A DNA stretch of 47,701 nucleotides. Origin: an uncultured Acidobacteriota bacterium (GTDB taxonomy: Bacteria; Acidobacteriota; Terriglobia; Bryobacterales; Bryobacteraceae). The stretch spans positions 1 through 47,701 of the forward strand of contig CAADGY010000077.1 of the NCBI GenBank assembly GCA_900696665.1, given 5' to 3'. Positions 1-8,232 of the stretch are shown here, piece after piece. The translations under genes and the position numbers were made by a program. The number at the start of each line of letters is the position of its first letter. The first letter of the stretch is position 1. Under the pieces are notes generated by a model that was not told the DNA's origin, made no database searches, and saw nothing but the letters and a program-made list of their open reading frames with translations.

Positions 1-92
1 ACCACTCACCCATTCCTCCACTCCCCAGTTTATTCTATACCGGCCGGTTTCCATCGACCGGAGGCCGGACAGCGCGTATGATGGACCTTTCA

Positions 93-110
93 GTCCCGCC
101 GTGGCGGGAC
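93..110 (+). promoter_or_regulatory. hairpin abutting the PIG-L ribosome binding site
   Basis: An 8-bp perfect GC-rich stem (93-100 pairs with 103-110, 2-base loop) ends one base before the GGAGG at 111-115 that serves the start codon at 123. The region upstream (about 38-66) also contains a CCGGCC/GGCCGG inverted repeat. The pairing is seen directly; any effect on translation is inference. Confidence 0.4.
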
Positions 111-122
111 GGAGGTCTCATC

Positions 123-821
123 ATGGCATCTACTCTGATGGCCATCGCCGCACATCCGGGCGACGCCATTTTCACAATGGGCGCTGCCGTCGCCCAGCAT
201 GTCCAGCAAGGCGGAAAAGGAGTGTTCGTTAGCCTGACGCTCGGTGAAAAGGGGGCTCCAAAAGACATCTCCACTCAGAAGTACGGTGAAATGCAGCGCG
301 AGGCCAGCGAGAAGGCGGCCAAAATACTCGGCGCGGGCTTCGAACTGTTGACGTATCCCGACGCGGAGATCCCGCTAAAAGATGAAACCGCTCTTGCCGT
401 AGCCGACGTCATCCGCAAGCACAAAGCCGATCTTGTCATCACGCACTGGAACGGCAGTTGGCATAAGGACCACCAGAATTGCCACCTCATCGTTCGCGAC
501 GCCATCTTCTACGCGGCGCTGAAGACCATGGAGCGCAAGGACGCGCCCCATTCCGTTCGCAGGCTCTATTACGCGGATAACTGGGAGGATGCCGAGAATT
601 TCAAGCCGGATACCTACCTGGACATCTCCGGTGTGTTCGACAAGTGGATGGCCGCCTGCGACGCGTATCCCATGTGGCGCGGGCAAACTGGCTTCTTCCG
701 TTACAACGATTATTATGGAAGCCTCGCGGTGATGCGCGGCTGTTTATCGGGCTTCCGGCACGCCGTAGCGCTTATGACGGACCCGAATGAGCGCACCAAC
801 CGCGTTCGTTCGCTCGGCTGA
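123..821 (+). CDS. PIG-L (LmbE-like) family deacetylase with altered catalytic motif
   Basis: A 232-residue protein of the PIG-L/LmbE fold, whose members are zinc-dependent N-deacetylases acting on N-acetylated sugars such as GlcNAc-inositol. The N-terminal motif is AAHPGDA (residues 9-15) where the family normally has AHPDDE. The metal-binding His11 and Asp14 are kept, but the Asp that acts as general base in MshB is Gly13. The second metal motif is present as H114-K-D-H117. I chose the ATG at 123, not the upstream ATG at 78, because GGAGG at 111-115 sits at normal spacing and the fold begins right after it. The gene converges on the M81 peptidase with 5 bp between stops. The substrate cannot be told from sequence, and the enzyme may be catalytically altered or inactive. 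Confidence 0.82.
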   Translation: MASTLMAIAAHPGDAIFTMGAAVAQHVQQGGKGVFVSLTLGEKGAPKDISTQKYGEMQREASEKAAKILGAGFELLTYPDAEIPLKDETALAVADVIRKHKADLVITHWNGSWHKDHQNCHLIVRDAIFYAALKTMERKDAPHSVRRLYYADNWEDAENFKPDTYLDISGVFDKWMAACDAYPMWRGQTGFFRYNDYYGSLAVMRGCLSGFRHAVALMTDPNERTNRVRSLG

Positions 822-826
822 AGTGG

Positions 827-2335
827 CTACGGCTCCAGACCGAACAGACTGGGATCAACGTGCTTCCAAGTAAACCGCCGCGGATTCACAGCTGTGACGC
901 CGGGAGTATCCACCTCGATGATGCTTCCGGCCACCGGCTCATAGGCCGCGCGGAATGCCACCGCCGCTTTCACCACCAGAATCCGCTGGCGCTCCGGATA
1001 GATGCCGTGGGCGATTAACTGGTGAAGGCTGAACGGCATCTGCCGCCTGGCGGTCAGCATCACCAGGTTCTGGTTGTCGGGCGTCGAACCCTCCACATCG
1101 ATAACCGCCGTCAGGCCCTGGTCGTAATAGCGCTGTCCGCCATGCCGGACAGCCGTCTCCATAAAGCGCCCGTCGTGGAGAGATTTCACCCGCCCGCGAA
1201 TTCGCACCGGGTCGCCATGCAGCCGGTCTGTCTTTGCGCCCACTTCCATGTCGAAAGCGCCACCGATGCCGGCTTCGGCCGCCGCTTCCACCGCGCGCGG
1301 ATCCGCCAACGCCACAAACCAGCCGGACGCTTTCTGGCGAACCAACTCACTCAACAGAAAGGTTGCGTCACCCGAAGCGCCTCCGCCGATGTTATCGCCC
1401 ATCTCCACCAGCACTACCGGAAACAGATTGCTAGAAATCGCCTGTCTTACGGCGGCAGCAGGGTCCGGAAGGCGCAACGCCAGGCGGTCGCGCGTGTCCC
1501 ATAACTCGCCGGACAGCCGCTTTGCCGTGTGCTTCGCCAGTTCCCGGTCGTTGTTGGTCACAACCACAACACTTGCTCCCATAGCAGGAACATCGGCGTA
1601 CTGGTATCCCCCGGCGACGCTCGCGGCGAGAATTCCGTCCTGTTCTTCCAGGCGGCGGGTCTCTTCGACGATCGGCGCCAACGGCTCGGCATTCGTGTTC
1701 TGAAAGCGGATGTTGTAGATCATGCCCGGCTTCGCCAGCGCCTGCACCGGCTTGAATTTCCCGGACACAATCCCCGACATAATCCAGGCTGCGCGGATTC
1801 CGCGGTCTCTCTGGTCGATGTGCGGATTGGTTTTGTAGTTCAGCAGGGCCGTCGAGAGTTCGACAACCTGAGATGAAATGTTGGCATGAAAGTCGTGCGT
1901 TACCACAATCGGAAAGCCGCTTCCAAGCGCCTCCCGCAAACGCCGCATGACTTCACCATCTGCATGAAGGTAGCTCTGGGCGACCATCGCGCCATGAAGT
2001 GCGAGCAGGAGGCCCTCGAAGTTGCCGCCGGAACGAATACGCCGGAGCAGATCACCCGTCAATGCGTCCAGAGCCTCATCGGTCACCGGGCCCGAGGGTG
2101 TCGCGTGCGCCACGAGCGTAGGGTAAAGATCCAGGCCGAAACGCGCGCCTCCTTCGATAAAGCCGCTGACCTCGTCATTGTTCTTGCCCCATTTCTCGAG
2201 CGCAGCGCCCGGATCATCACCGGTGCGACGGTCGAAATCGGCAAGAGTGGTGTTGACGGAAAAGAACGAGTTTGATTCGTGAACGATGCCCCCGATGGCG
2301 ATTCTCGGGCGCGGAGTTTGTGTATGGGTCGTCAT
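827..2335 (-). CDS. M81 family metallopeptidase (MlrC/microcystinase C-like)
   Basis: A 502-residue protein of the M81/MlrC family. MlrC of sphingomonads cleaves linearised microcystin products; relatives in soil bacteria have unknown peptide or amide substrates. Visible landmarks are GIVHESNSF (residues 16-24), LALHGAM (111-117) and THDFHAN (146-152), which supply the expected metal ligands, followed by the C-terminal MlrC domain with a GDNIGGG stretch. Length is normal for the family. No signal peptide is seen, so it is probably cytoplasmic. The gene is divergent from lepB across about 150 bp and convergent with the PIG-L gene. The family call is firm; a role in microcystin breakdown should not be assumed. 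Confidence 0.88.
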   Translation of the reverse strand: MTTHTQTPRPRIAIGGIVHESNSFFSVNTTLADFDRRTGDDPGAALEKWGKNNDEVSGFIEGGARFGLDLYPTLVAHATPSGPVTDEALDALTGDLLRRIRSGGNFEGLLLALHGAMVAQSYLHADGEVMRRLREALGSGFPIVVTHDFHANISSQVVELSTALLNYKTNPHIDQRDRGIRAAWIMSGIVSGKFKPVQALAKPGMIYNIRFQNTNAEPLAPIVEETRRLEEQDGILAASVAGGYQYADVPAMGASVVVVTNNDRELAKHTAKRLSGELWDTRDRLALRLPDPAAAVRQAISSNLFPVVLVEMGDNIGGGASGDATFLLSELVRQKASGWFVALADPRAVEAAAEAGIGGAFDMEVGAKTDRLHGDPVRIRGRVKSLHDGRFMETAVRHGGQRYYDQGLTAVIDVEGSTPDNQNLVMLTARRQMPFSLHQLIAHGIYPERQRILVVKAAVAFRAAYEPVAGSIIEVDTPGVTAVNPRRFTWKHVDPSLFGLEP

Positions 2336-2486
2336 TTTGTGGCCGTTGGATCGGTTCTCGATCTACCATACTACGAGGTATGCCCGGGCGGAGATAGTTA
2401 CGCTGCAACCGCCTGGAGTCTATTGGCATCCATCGATAGAGGAAGCCGGCGGCGGCTTGCCTCCCCAAACTTCAGCGTGGTAAGAC

Positions 2487-3092
2487 ATGGAAAGCAAGAC
2501 GGCTGACTGTACTGGGCCCATGCAGGACGGAAGCAACCACTCCGAAAAGATCTGTCGCGCGGCAAAACCTTCCACCATCCAATCTCTATTCTCCTGGGGT
2601 CGCGACTTGATTCTGTCCGTCGTCATCGCTGCCGTTGTTATCCTCTTTTTGTATCAGCCGGTGAAGGTCGAGGGCACAAGCATGATGCCGGCCCTCGAAG
2701 ACCAGGAACGCATTTTCATCAATAAGTTCGTTTACAGCTTCGGGTGGGGCGACATCGTGCGCGGCGACATGGTGGTATTCTGGTATCCGGCCGACCCCAG
2801 CAAATCCTATATCAAGCGTGTGATCGGGCTGCCGGGAGACACCGTGGAAGTGGTGCAAGGCACCGTTTATGTAAACGGTCACGCTCTCGCGGAGTCCTAT
2901 GTGCCGGAGAAATACCGCGACCGTTCCTCTATGCCGGCTCGCGTCGTACCGCCAGCATCCTATTTCGTGCTTGGCGATCATCGCAGTTCGTCGAATGACA
3001 GCCGCAATTGGGGTGCAGTCCCCAGGCGCTACATTTATGGCAAGGCTGTTTTTGTATACTGGCCCCTCGATAAGATAGGTTTGCTCAGGTAA
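2487..3092 (+). CDS. lepB: signal peptidase I
   Basis: A 201-residue type I signal peptidase (S26), the membrane enzyme that removes signal peptides from secreted proteins. One membrane segment lies at about residues 40-56. Catalytic Ser65 lies in EGTSMMPAL, the general-base Lys110 in YIKRVIGLPGD, and the box E motif GDHRSSSNDSRNWG is at about 163-176, so all catalytic elements are intact. The protein is short, with one N-terminal anchor, as in many non-enteric bacteria. The first 30 residues are polar and poorly conserved in type; the true start could be an internal ATG at codon 12. It is followed after 3 bp by the small cysteine-rich ORF and then a DUF937 gene, suggesting co-transcription. 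Confidence 0.95.
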   Translation: MESKTADCTGPMQDGSNHSEKICRAAKPSTIQSLFSWGRDLILSVVIAAVVILFLYQPVKVEGTSMMPALEDQERIFINKFVYSFGWGDIVRGDMVVFWYPADPSKSYIKRVIGLPGDTVEVVQGTVYVNGHALAESYVPEKYRDRSSMPARVVPPASYFVLGDHRSSSNDSRNWGAVPRRYIYGKAVFVYWPLDKIGLLR

Positions 3093-3095
3093 CCC

Positions 3096-3254
3096 GTGAA
3101 TTCGCAGGCTCAACGGTGCGACGCTTGTCTCAAATTCGAAAAGGGCGGCCCCTGTCAATCGTTTCCAGGGTCGATGATTTCACGTGAGTCCAGATGGCCC
3201 GCGAAATGCTTGAGGGAGATCGTAATCGGGAGCGAGGAGACGAAGAGGATATGA
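3096..3254 (+). CDS. 52-residue cysteine-rich small protein
   Basis: An ORF with GTG start at 3096, three bases after the lepB stop, ending in TGA at 3252-3254. Its stop overlaps the ATG (3251) of the next gene in an ATGA arrangement. AGGT at 3087-3090 could serve as ribosome binding site. The predicted product has CDAC at residues 8-11, a third Cys at 20 and a fourth at 37, a pattern compatible with a small metal-binding or redox site, followed by a basic/acidic C-terminus. I do not recognise a named family. Support comes from the fit between both neighbours with no wasted sequence, which suggests translational coupling. It is too short to be sure of, and could be a chance reading frame. Confidence 0.5.
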   Translation: MNSQAQRCDACLKFEKGGPCQSFPGSMISRESRWPAKCLREIVIGSEETKRI

Positions 3255-3784
3255 ATCCAATTCTGGACATGTTAATGAACTCCGCCGGCGGTGGAGCCGT
3301 GCAACAGCTTAACAGACAGTTTGGTCTCTCCGGCGAACAGACCCAGGCTGCGCTCAGTTCCCTTGTGCCCGCACTGATGGCCGGTTTGCAGCGCAACACT
3401 TCGCAGGAAGGCGGTCTGGGAGCACTGCTCGGCGCACTGGACCGCGGTAACCACGAACAGTATCTCGATAGCCCCGAAACACTGGCACAGGAATCTACGA
3501 AGTCCGATGGAAACTCCATTCTCGGGCACATCTTCGGCAACAAGGACGTCAGCCGTGCGGTTGCGGCGCGTGCCTCGGACCAGACCGGCATAGGGGCGGA
3601 TGTTTTGAAAAAGATGCTGCCGGTAGTGGCTACGATGGTAATGGGTGGCCTCAGCAAGCAAAAGGCGACGAATCAGGGACCCGGCGGTGGCAATATCATC
3701 GCATCGCTGCTGGATCAGAACCGTGATGGCTCCATCGCGGATGAAGCCTTCGGATTGCTGAGCCGTTTCCTGGGTGGCCGTTGA
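3251..3784 (+). CDS. DUF937 family protein
   Basis: A 177-residue protein that begins MNPILDMLMN and ends with the LLDQNRDGSIADEAFGLLSRFLG pattern typical of DUF937 (the YidB-like group), a family without an established function. The central part is glycine-, alanine- and glutamine-rich with short helices, and there is no signal peptide. I chose the ATG at 3251 over the in-frame ATG at 3194: the conserved part starts here, GAGGAG at 3234-3239 lies upstream, and the upstream extension overlaps the small ORF in another frame. It follows lepB and the 52-residue ORF, so the three probably form one transcript. Confidence 0.75.
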   Translation: MNPILDMLMNSAGGGAVQQLNRQFGLSGEQTQAALSSLVPALMAGLQRNTSQEGGLGALLGALDRGNHEQYLDSPETLAQESTKSDGNSILGHIFGNKDVSRAVAARASDQTGIGADVLKKMLPVVATMVMGGLSKQKATNQGPGGGNIIASLLDQNRDGSIADEAFGLLSRFLGGR

Positions 3785-3839
3785 TTCACCGTAAGTTCTC
3801 TGAAGGGCAGTTCAAGATCAAGACAAAGGAGACAAGCTC

Positions 3840-4385
3840 ATGGCCTTTCATCTTTCAAATGCAAGCCGTTTTTTTTCTTTCGCAGCGCTTCTTGCCGCTT
3901 TGTGTGCTACTGCAGGCGCCCAGAACACAGGCTATATTAAGGCCAGTGTGAATCCCGGCCGCGCGGGCGTTTTCGTAGACGGGAAGTACCTGGGGCCGGC
4001 GAAGAATTTTGGGATAACACGCAAGTATGCCGTCGCCGCCGGCGAGCATGAAATCGTTCTCCGGGAACCTCGCTACTCGGAAGTAACCAAGCGAGTCACT
4101 GTCGAGCCCGGCAAGACGGTAACCCTGAAAGAAAACTTACAGCCGGTCGAAGTGGCTAAACCGCCATTTGGCCGATTAAGGACGCGAAGCAACAACAAGT
4201 TTGACGGGGTTTTCGTAAATGGCGCTTACATGGGCCATGTGGATGAGTTCAACAATTCCTCTCAGGCGCTGCTATTGAATCCGGGTGAATACACAGTGCG
4301 CATTGTCTCACCCGGCGGCGAGCTTCGACAGGAGAAGAAGGTGACGATTCAGCAGGACCAGGTCACTCTCGTCGAAGTCAACTGA
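3840..4385 (+). CDS. secreted PEGA-domain protein
   Basis: A 181-residue exported protein. The signal peptide covers residues 1-27, ending in ATAGAQ. The mature part holds two PEGA-like beta repeats: about 30-100, with NPGRAGVFVDGKYLG and a terminal V-x-PGKTVTL pattern, and about 108-180, with KFDGVFVNGAYMGHVDEF. PEGA domains occur in cell-surface proteins and are thought to bind or scaffold at the envelope; no enzymatic motif is visible. AAGGAG at about 3826 is a good ribosome binding site. The gene lies 55 bp after the DUF937 gene and 45 bp before der, same strand. Confidence 0.8.
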   Translation: MAFHLSNASRFFSFAALLAALCATAGAQNTGYIKASVNPGRAGVFVDGKYLGPAKNFGITRKYAVAAGEHEIVLREPRYSEVTKRVTVEPGKTVTLKENLQPVEVAKPPFGRLRTRSNNKFDGVFVNGAYMGHVDEFNNSSQALLLNPGEYTVRIVSPGGELRQEKKVTIQQDQVTLVEVN

Positions 4386-4430
4386 CATTGGAGCGATGGA
4401 GTGCTCCTTCCGGTATCATGGGAGGAGCAC

Positions 4431-5747
4431 ATGCCCCGGCCTTCAAGGCTGCCGTCGGTGGTCATTGTCGGCAGGCCCAATGTGGGAAAATCCACGCTTT
4501 TTAATGCAATCACCGGCCAGCGCCGCTCAATCGTCGGCGACGAACCCGGGATTACGCGCGACCGTATTCACGCACGCGCGGAGTATCGCGGGCGGCCTTT
4601 CGAGTTGATCGACACCGGCGGCATCGTGCCGAACGAAGACGAGTTGATACCGGCAGAGATCTTCCGCCAGGCCCGGGTTGCGCTCAAGCGGGCGGATCAC
4701 GTCATTTTCCTCATCGACGGACGCACCGAGATCACCGCAAGCGATCGCGAACTTGCCAGGCTCCTGCATCAGCTGGGCAAGCCGGTTTCGCTCGCTGTCA
4801 ACAAGATCGACAGCCCATCGCGAGAGACGCTCACGCACGAGTTTTATACGCTGGGGTTCCAGGATCTCTTTCCCGTTTCGTCCGAACACCGGCTGGGCTT
4901 GGACGATCTCCTCGAACGCGCTACGGATGGGTTCCCTCGCGAACAGAAACCGGAGGAGACCAAACCGGAACTTCAGCAAATCAAGGTCGCTATCATCGGA
5001 CGTCCCAATGTCGGCAAATCCACGTTGCTAAATAGCCTGGTGGGACAGGACCGGGCCATTGTGTCATCCGCCGCCGGTACGACTCGGGATGCGGTTGACG
5101 AATCCGTCGTGTACAGCGGTATCGAGTATCTGTTCGTCGACACTGCCGGGATCCGCCGCAAAGGCAAGACCAGATTGATGGCTGAAAAGCTCAGCGTGGT
5201 GATGGCGCGGCGGCACATCCGAATGGCCAATGTGGCCGTGCTGGTTGTGGATGCCGTTGAAGGCGTCACCGGCTCCGATGCGACCGTTGCAGGCTACGCC
5301 CATGAAGAAGGCCGCGCAGTCATTATTTGCGTGAACAAGTGGGATGCTGCAGGCGAAAAGAAGCAGTCTGCGTTTAGTGGTGACGTGCGCAACGAGTTGA
5401 AGTTTTTGGAGTATGCACCGGTTGTCTATGTTTCCGCCAGAACCGGCAAGGGTGTAAGGAAGCTATTCCCCTTAATCCGCGAAGCGTATGAATCGGCATC
5501 CAGGAGAGTGACAACCGGGGAGTTGAATCGCTTTGTCGAGACTCTTCGCCTGGAGCCCGACGTGAAGGTAAAGTACATTACGCAGGCATCGGTCCGGCCT
5601 CCCACGTTTGTACTATTCACAGACCAGAGAAAGCCACTTCACTTTTCCGCGGAACGGCACCTGATCAACCGGCTGCGGCGCCAGTTCGGATTCTCCGGCA
5701 CGCCGATCGTGGTGAAAACACGAAGCGGCCGGAAGGGCTTACGCTAA
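4431..5747 (+). CDS. der: ribosome biogenesis GTPase Der (EngA)
   Basis: A 438-residue tandem-GTPase protein needed for maturation of the 50S subunit. The first G domain has GRPNVGKS at residues 14-21, DTGG at 61-64 and NKID at 124-127. The second has GRPNVGKS at 190-197, DTAG and NKWD, followed by the C-terminal KH-like domain. Length fits the family. I chose the ATG at 4431, preceded by GGAGGAG at 4421-4427, not an in-frame ATG at 4401 that would add ten unrelated residues. Its stop overlaps by 4 bp, tail to tail, with the stop of the NCS1 permease gene on the other strand. Confidence 0.97.
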   Translation: MPRPSRLPSVVIVGRPNVGKSTLFNAITGQRRSIVGDEPGITRDRIHARAEYRGRPFELIDTGGIVPNEDELIPAEIFRQARVALKRADHVIFLIDGRTEITASDRELARLLHQLGKPVSLAVNKIDSPSRETLTHEFYTLGFQDLFPVSSEHRLGLDDLLERATDGFPREQKPEETKPELQQIKVAIIGRPNVGKSTLLNSLVGQDRAIVSSAAGTTRDAVDESVVYSGIEYLFVDTAGIRRKGKTRLMAEKLSVVMARRHIRMANVAVLVVDAVEGVTGSDATVAGYAHEEGRAVIICVNKWDAAGEKKQSAFSGDVRNELKFLEYAPVVYVSARTGKGVRKLFPLIREAYESASRRVTTGELNRFVETLRLEPDVKVKYITQASVRPPTFVLFTDQRKPLHFSAERHLINRLRRQFGFSGTPIVVKTRSGRKGLR

Positions 5748-7099
5748 GCCTTCGCGCGGGCGCTCAGCGCGGGAAAGGGCTCCCGCCGCTCCACAGGAAC
5801 CAGCGATGGCTCAAACCCGGCTTTAGCCAGAATCACGTACACGATAAATCCGACGATCAGACTGTAGAGCACAGCCGGCTGCGAATACAGCGCCAGCGCC
5901 GGCGGCAGCGGCAGAAAGGGGAGGATTCCGACAATGAACCCTGCCGCCCAGGCGCCATAACCTGCCCAGTTGATGCCCGCGCGAGGTCCGGCCCACCTCC
6001 ATCCTGAAAGCATATAGTCGGCAGCCATGGCGCCGCAGATCGGCCCGAACGACGCTCCGACGATATTGAAGAAACCCACCAGATTGGCAGCTACGCCTGT
6101 TATCGCCAGTACAATTGCCACGCTCACACCCGCCATCATGGACCCGATACGTGGAACGCCCGGAATCATTGTCGAGAAACTGTTGCCGGCGATGAACGCG
6201 CAAAAGCACGCGGAGGGAATGGAAGCGATAGTGAAAAGTAAAAACATGGCCGGGGCCAGAAAGCCGCCGGCGTCAGCTATTACCGCATCGTAGCTGTAGC
6301 TTGAAAGCGACGGATTCAAGCCGTGCGCACCCACCACGGAAAGCAGCGGCAGCCCTCCTGCAATAAGAATGGCGAACGCGATTCCTACCAGCCCGCCGTA
6401 GCGGACATCACGCTTGTCCCGGCTGTTCATGCCAAAATCGGCGCCGGCTGCTCCCGCCGTCGCGAAGAACCCGATCACTGTTGCCAGAATCAAGGCGAAA
6501 GCGGAAAACGGTTCACTTTTTGCCGGCGTATAGTTTGCGATACCGCCCTGTGCCTGGAGAAACACGAATATCACCATCAACAGCGGAACGGTATTCAGAA
6601 AAATCGCCACCCGAGCCACATACTGAATTCCCTTTGCGCCGATGTAGGCGATGGTGTAACCCCAGATGACAGCAATAGTTGCGAAGAGCGCCGTTTGAGG
6701 CTGCGCCTGGACCCCAAAGCCGTTCAGGATGAAGTTGGTGGAAACAAATGTGCCGACGGAGAACCAGCCGATCTGCAACAGCCCCATGAGCAGACCAGGC
6801 ATGACATATCCACCCCGGGTTCCGAACGTGGAACTTCCCACAACGTAGAGCGGATAGCCGGTCTTCATGCCCAGCATGGCCGGCACGTAGTAATAGAGCT
6901 TGTAGCTAAGCAGGCCAGCCACCAGGAGCGCACCGAGACAAAGCCAGATGCTGGCCCTGTCGATCGTGCTCTCGGCCAACTTCATGTAGAAGACAACCCA
7001 CAGAAAAATTCCGGCATAGGTTGGCGCCGTGTTGACATACCACGGCGCACGGTTGGCCTGCGGGTTCGGGACAGCTTTGGCGATGTAATCGGGCAGCAT
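5744..7099 (-). CDS. NCS1 family permease (cytosine/purine/allantoin type)
   Basis: A 451-residue membrane protein with about 12 hydrophobic segments and the layout of the nucleobase:cation symporter-1 family (CodB-like): an N-terminal NRAPWYVNTAPTYAGIF stretch, glycine-rich second segment around GYPLYVVGSSTFGTRGGYV, and the GAAGADFG motif near the middle. Members bring in cytosine, uracil, allantoin, hydantoins or thiamine precursors with a cation; the exact substrate cannot be told. The gene is 12 bp downstream of a DUF302-like gene on the same strand, so the two are probably co-transcribed. No catabolic nucleobase gene is nearby. Confidence 0.85.
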   Translation of the reverse strand: MLPDYIAKAVPNPQANRAPWYVNTAPTYAGIFLWVVFYMKLAESTIDRASIWLCLGALLVAGLLSYKLYYYVPAMLGMKTGYPLYVVGSSTFGTRGGYVMPGLLMGLLQIGWFSVGTFVSTNFILNGFGVQAQPQTALFATIAVIWGYTIAYIGAKGIQYVARVAIFLNTVPLLMVIFVFLQAQGGIANYTPAKSEPFSAFALILATVIGFFATAGAAGADFGMNSRDKRDVRYGGLVGIAFAILIAGGLPLLSVVGAHGLNPSLSSYSYDAVIADAGGFLAPAMFLLFTIASIPSACFCAFIAGNSFSTMIPGVPRIGSMMAGVSVAIVLAITGVAANLVGFFNIVGASFGPICGAMAADYMLSGWRWAGPRAGINWAGYGAWAAGFIVGILPFLPLPPALALYSQPAVLYSLIVGFIVYVILAKAGFEPSLVPVERREPFPALSARAKA

Positions 7100-7111
7100 C
7101 GCTTTCCGCCG

Positions 7112-7660
7112 TCAGCCCCCGGACCCGTCGTGGACTCCGGTTCCAGCGAGTTCTTCGACTTTGGAGCCCTTGCGGTCGATGCGTTGTGGAATCGCCGCCC
7201 GCATACTGACCTGGTCTTCCATCGCGCCTTCCGTCGAATACTTCGCACGGGCGGCGGCGTGCGGAACGGCGGGAACCGCTTCTCCGGCATCGGCCATGAT
7301 GTCGCTCAGCAGTTTCTCCACCGGCTTGACCAGCTCTTCCAGACTCGAGCAATCCAGAATCTGGCAGATTTCAAGCGGTGACAAAGCTTGCAGAGTGACG
7401 CAGCCCTCTCCTTTCGTCCAGGCGGCGATGCTGAGCGGAAGAAACGCAGCGAACCGTACATCGGCCTCCAGAAGCGGAGCGCACAGGTCTGCCTGGCAAA
7501 TGGTGTAAACGTAGGCGTCTTTTACTGCGGGATTATCTATCCTACTCAAAACATGACCCAGATGGGTGACGGTATGAAGAACCGCCCCGTGGCGTTGCAC
7601 CGCTCGCCGGAGCAAAACCTCAACGTCAGCAATCGTGGCATGGCAAGTAACCTCAAGCAT
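7112..7660 (-). CDS. DUF302-like domain protein
   Basis: A 182-residue protein. Residues 1-100 match the general DUF302 pattern: an N-terminal alpha/beta unit that reads like 'ATIADVEVLLRRAVQRHG', then a core ending in PLLEADVRFAAFLPLSIAAW and a terminal beta strand 'GCVTLQALSP'. DUF302 has no firm function. The C-terminal 60 residues are low-complexity and probably disordered. I chose the ATG at complement 7660 because GGAGGTG lies seven bases upstream; the longer frame starting at 7684 lacks such a site. It is the first gene of a probable pair with the NCS1 permease. Confidence 0.6.
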   Translation of the reverse strand: MLEVTCHATIADVEVLLRRAVQRHGAVLHTVTHLGHVLSRIDNPAVKDAYVYTICQADLCAPLLEADVRFAAFLPLSIAAWTKGEGCVTLQALSPLEICQILDCSSLEELVKPVEKLLSDIMADAGEAVPAVPHAAARAKYSTEGAMEDQVSMRAAIPQRIDRKGSKVEELAGTGVHDGSGG

Positions 7661-7764
7661 GCGGCACACCTCCGCCGAGATCATATCAGAGATTCACGAT
7701 CGTTTCCCGAAAAAAGTCAACAGCAGCCTCTTGAAATCCTGCTTCCCAGCCGATATATATGCCT

Positions 7765-7785
7765 GAGGTGAAAGCACATCACCTC
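7765..7785. promoter_or_regulatory. inverted repeat in a divergent promoter region, candidate operator
   Basis: GAGGTGA at 7765-7771 is repeated inverted as TCACCTC at 7779-7785 with a 7-base spacer. It lies between the divergent DUF302-like gene and the small gene at 7877. On the minus strand it sits immediately upstream of a TATATAT run (7752-7760 region) that could be a -10 element, so a regulator bound here would cover the -35 position. The repeat is seen; the regulatory role is inferred. Confidence 0.4.
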
Positions 7786-7820
7786 CAGCGACTGCTATTT
7801 CTGAAACGCTGCAGGAACAT

Positions 7821-7849
7821 GGGACATCCATTAGGTAGAGTGTTATCCT
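7821..7849 (+). promoter_or_regulatory. possible sigma70-type promoter for the gene at 7877
   Basis: GGGACA at 7821-7826 and TATCCT at 7844-7849 are separated by exactly 17 bases and lie 28 bases upstream of the TTG start. Both hexamers are imperfect matches to TTGACA and TATAAT. Confidence 0.3.
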
Positions 7850-7876
7850 GAGAGTGGCCCAAGAAAGGGGCAGGTT

Positions 7877-8227
7877 TTGGAGGAACGACTCAGAGAACTG
7901 ATGCAGGAACTAGGAAATGCGATCAATGAATCGCTTTCTGATTCTGAGCGAATCGCCGCCGCGATCGGACAGATCAAGCGCTCCGGCTATGATGTCTTCC
8001 TTGTCCTGGAAGCTACTATCGGATTTAACAAGCGTGATGAAGACGCAGGGGACGATGAGGACCAGTCCTTTACGGAAGCCCAAATGCAAATTGAAGAGGC
8101 TGAAGTCGAAGAGCCGCCCGCGCGCCGGAGACGCCGGTATAGTTCTACCGGAAGGGTGAAGTGGACCTCGCAAGACCACAAGTTTCTGAAGGCTCTGAAA
8201 ATCTCCACGCAAGACGATCCGCGCTAA
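7877..8227 (+). CDS. small conserved-type hypothetical protein, basic C-terminus
   Basis: A 116-residue protein I cannot place in a named family. Residues 1-50 form two predicted amphipathic helices, the middle (55-82) is strongly acidic, and a basic stretch PARRRRRY (about 81-88) precedes a C-terminal segment, TSQDHKFLKALKIS. The alternation of acidic linker and basic patch suggests binding to nucleic acid or a partner protein, but this is only a guess. The start is a TTG at 7877 with GGGGCAGG upstream; an ATG at 7901 is an alternative. No signal peptide or membrane segment. Confidence 0.6.
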   Translation: MEERLRELMQELGNAINESLSDSERIAAAIGQIKRSGYDVFLVLEATIGFNKRDEDAGDDEDQSFTEAQMQIEEAEVEEPPARRRRRYSSTGRVKWTSQDHKFLKALKISTQDDPR

Positions 8228-8232
8228 TCCAG

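Noticed and set aside
6323..7381. Long plus-strand reading frame (352 codons) opposite the NCS1 permease
   Set aside because: It is antisense to a clear 12-segment permease, has Arg/Gly/His-rich shadow composition and no ribosome site.
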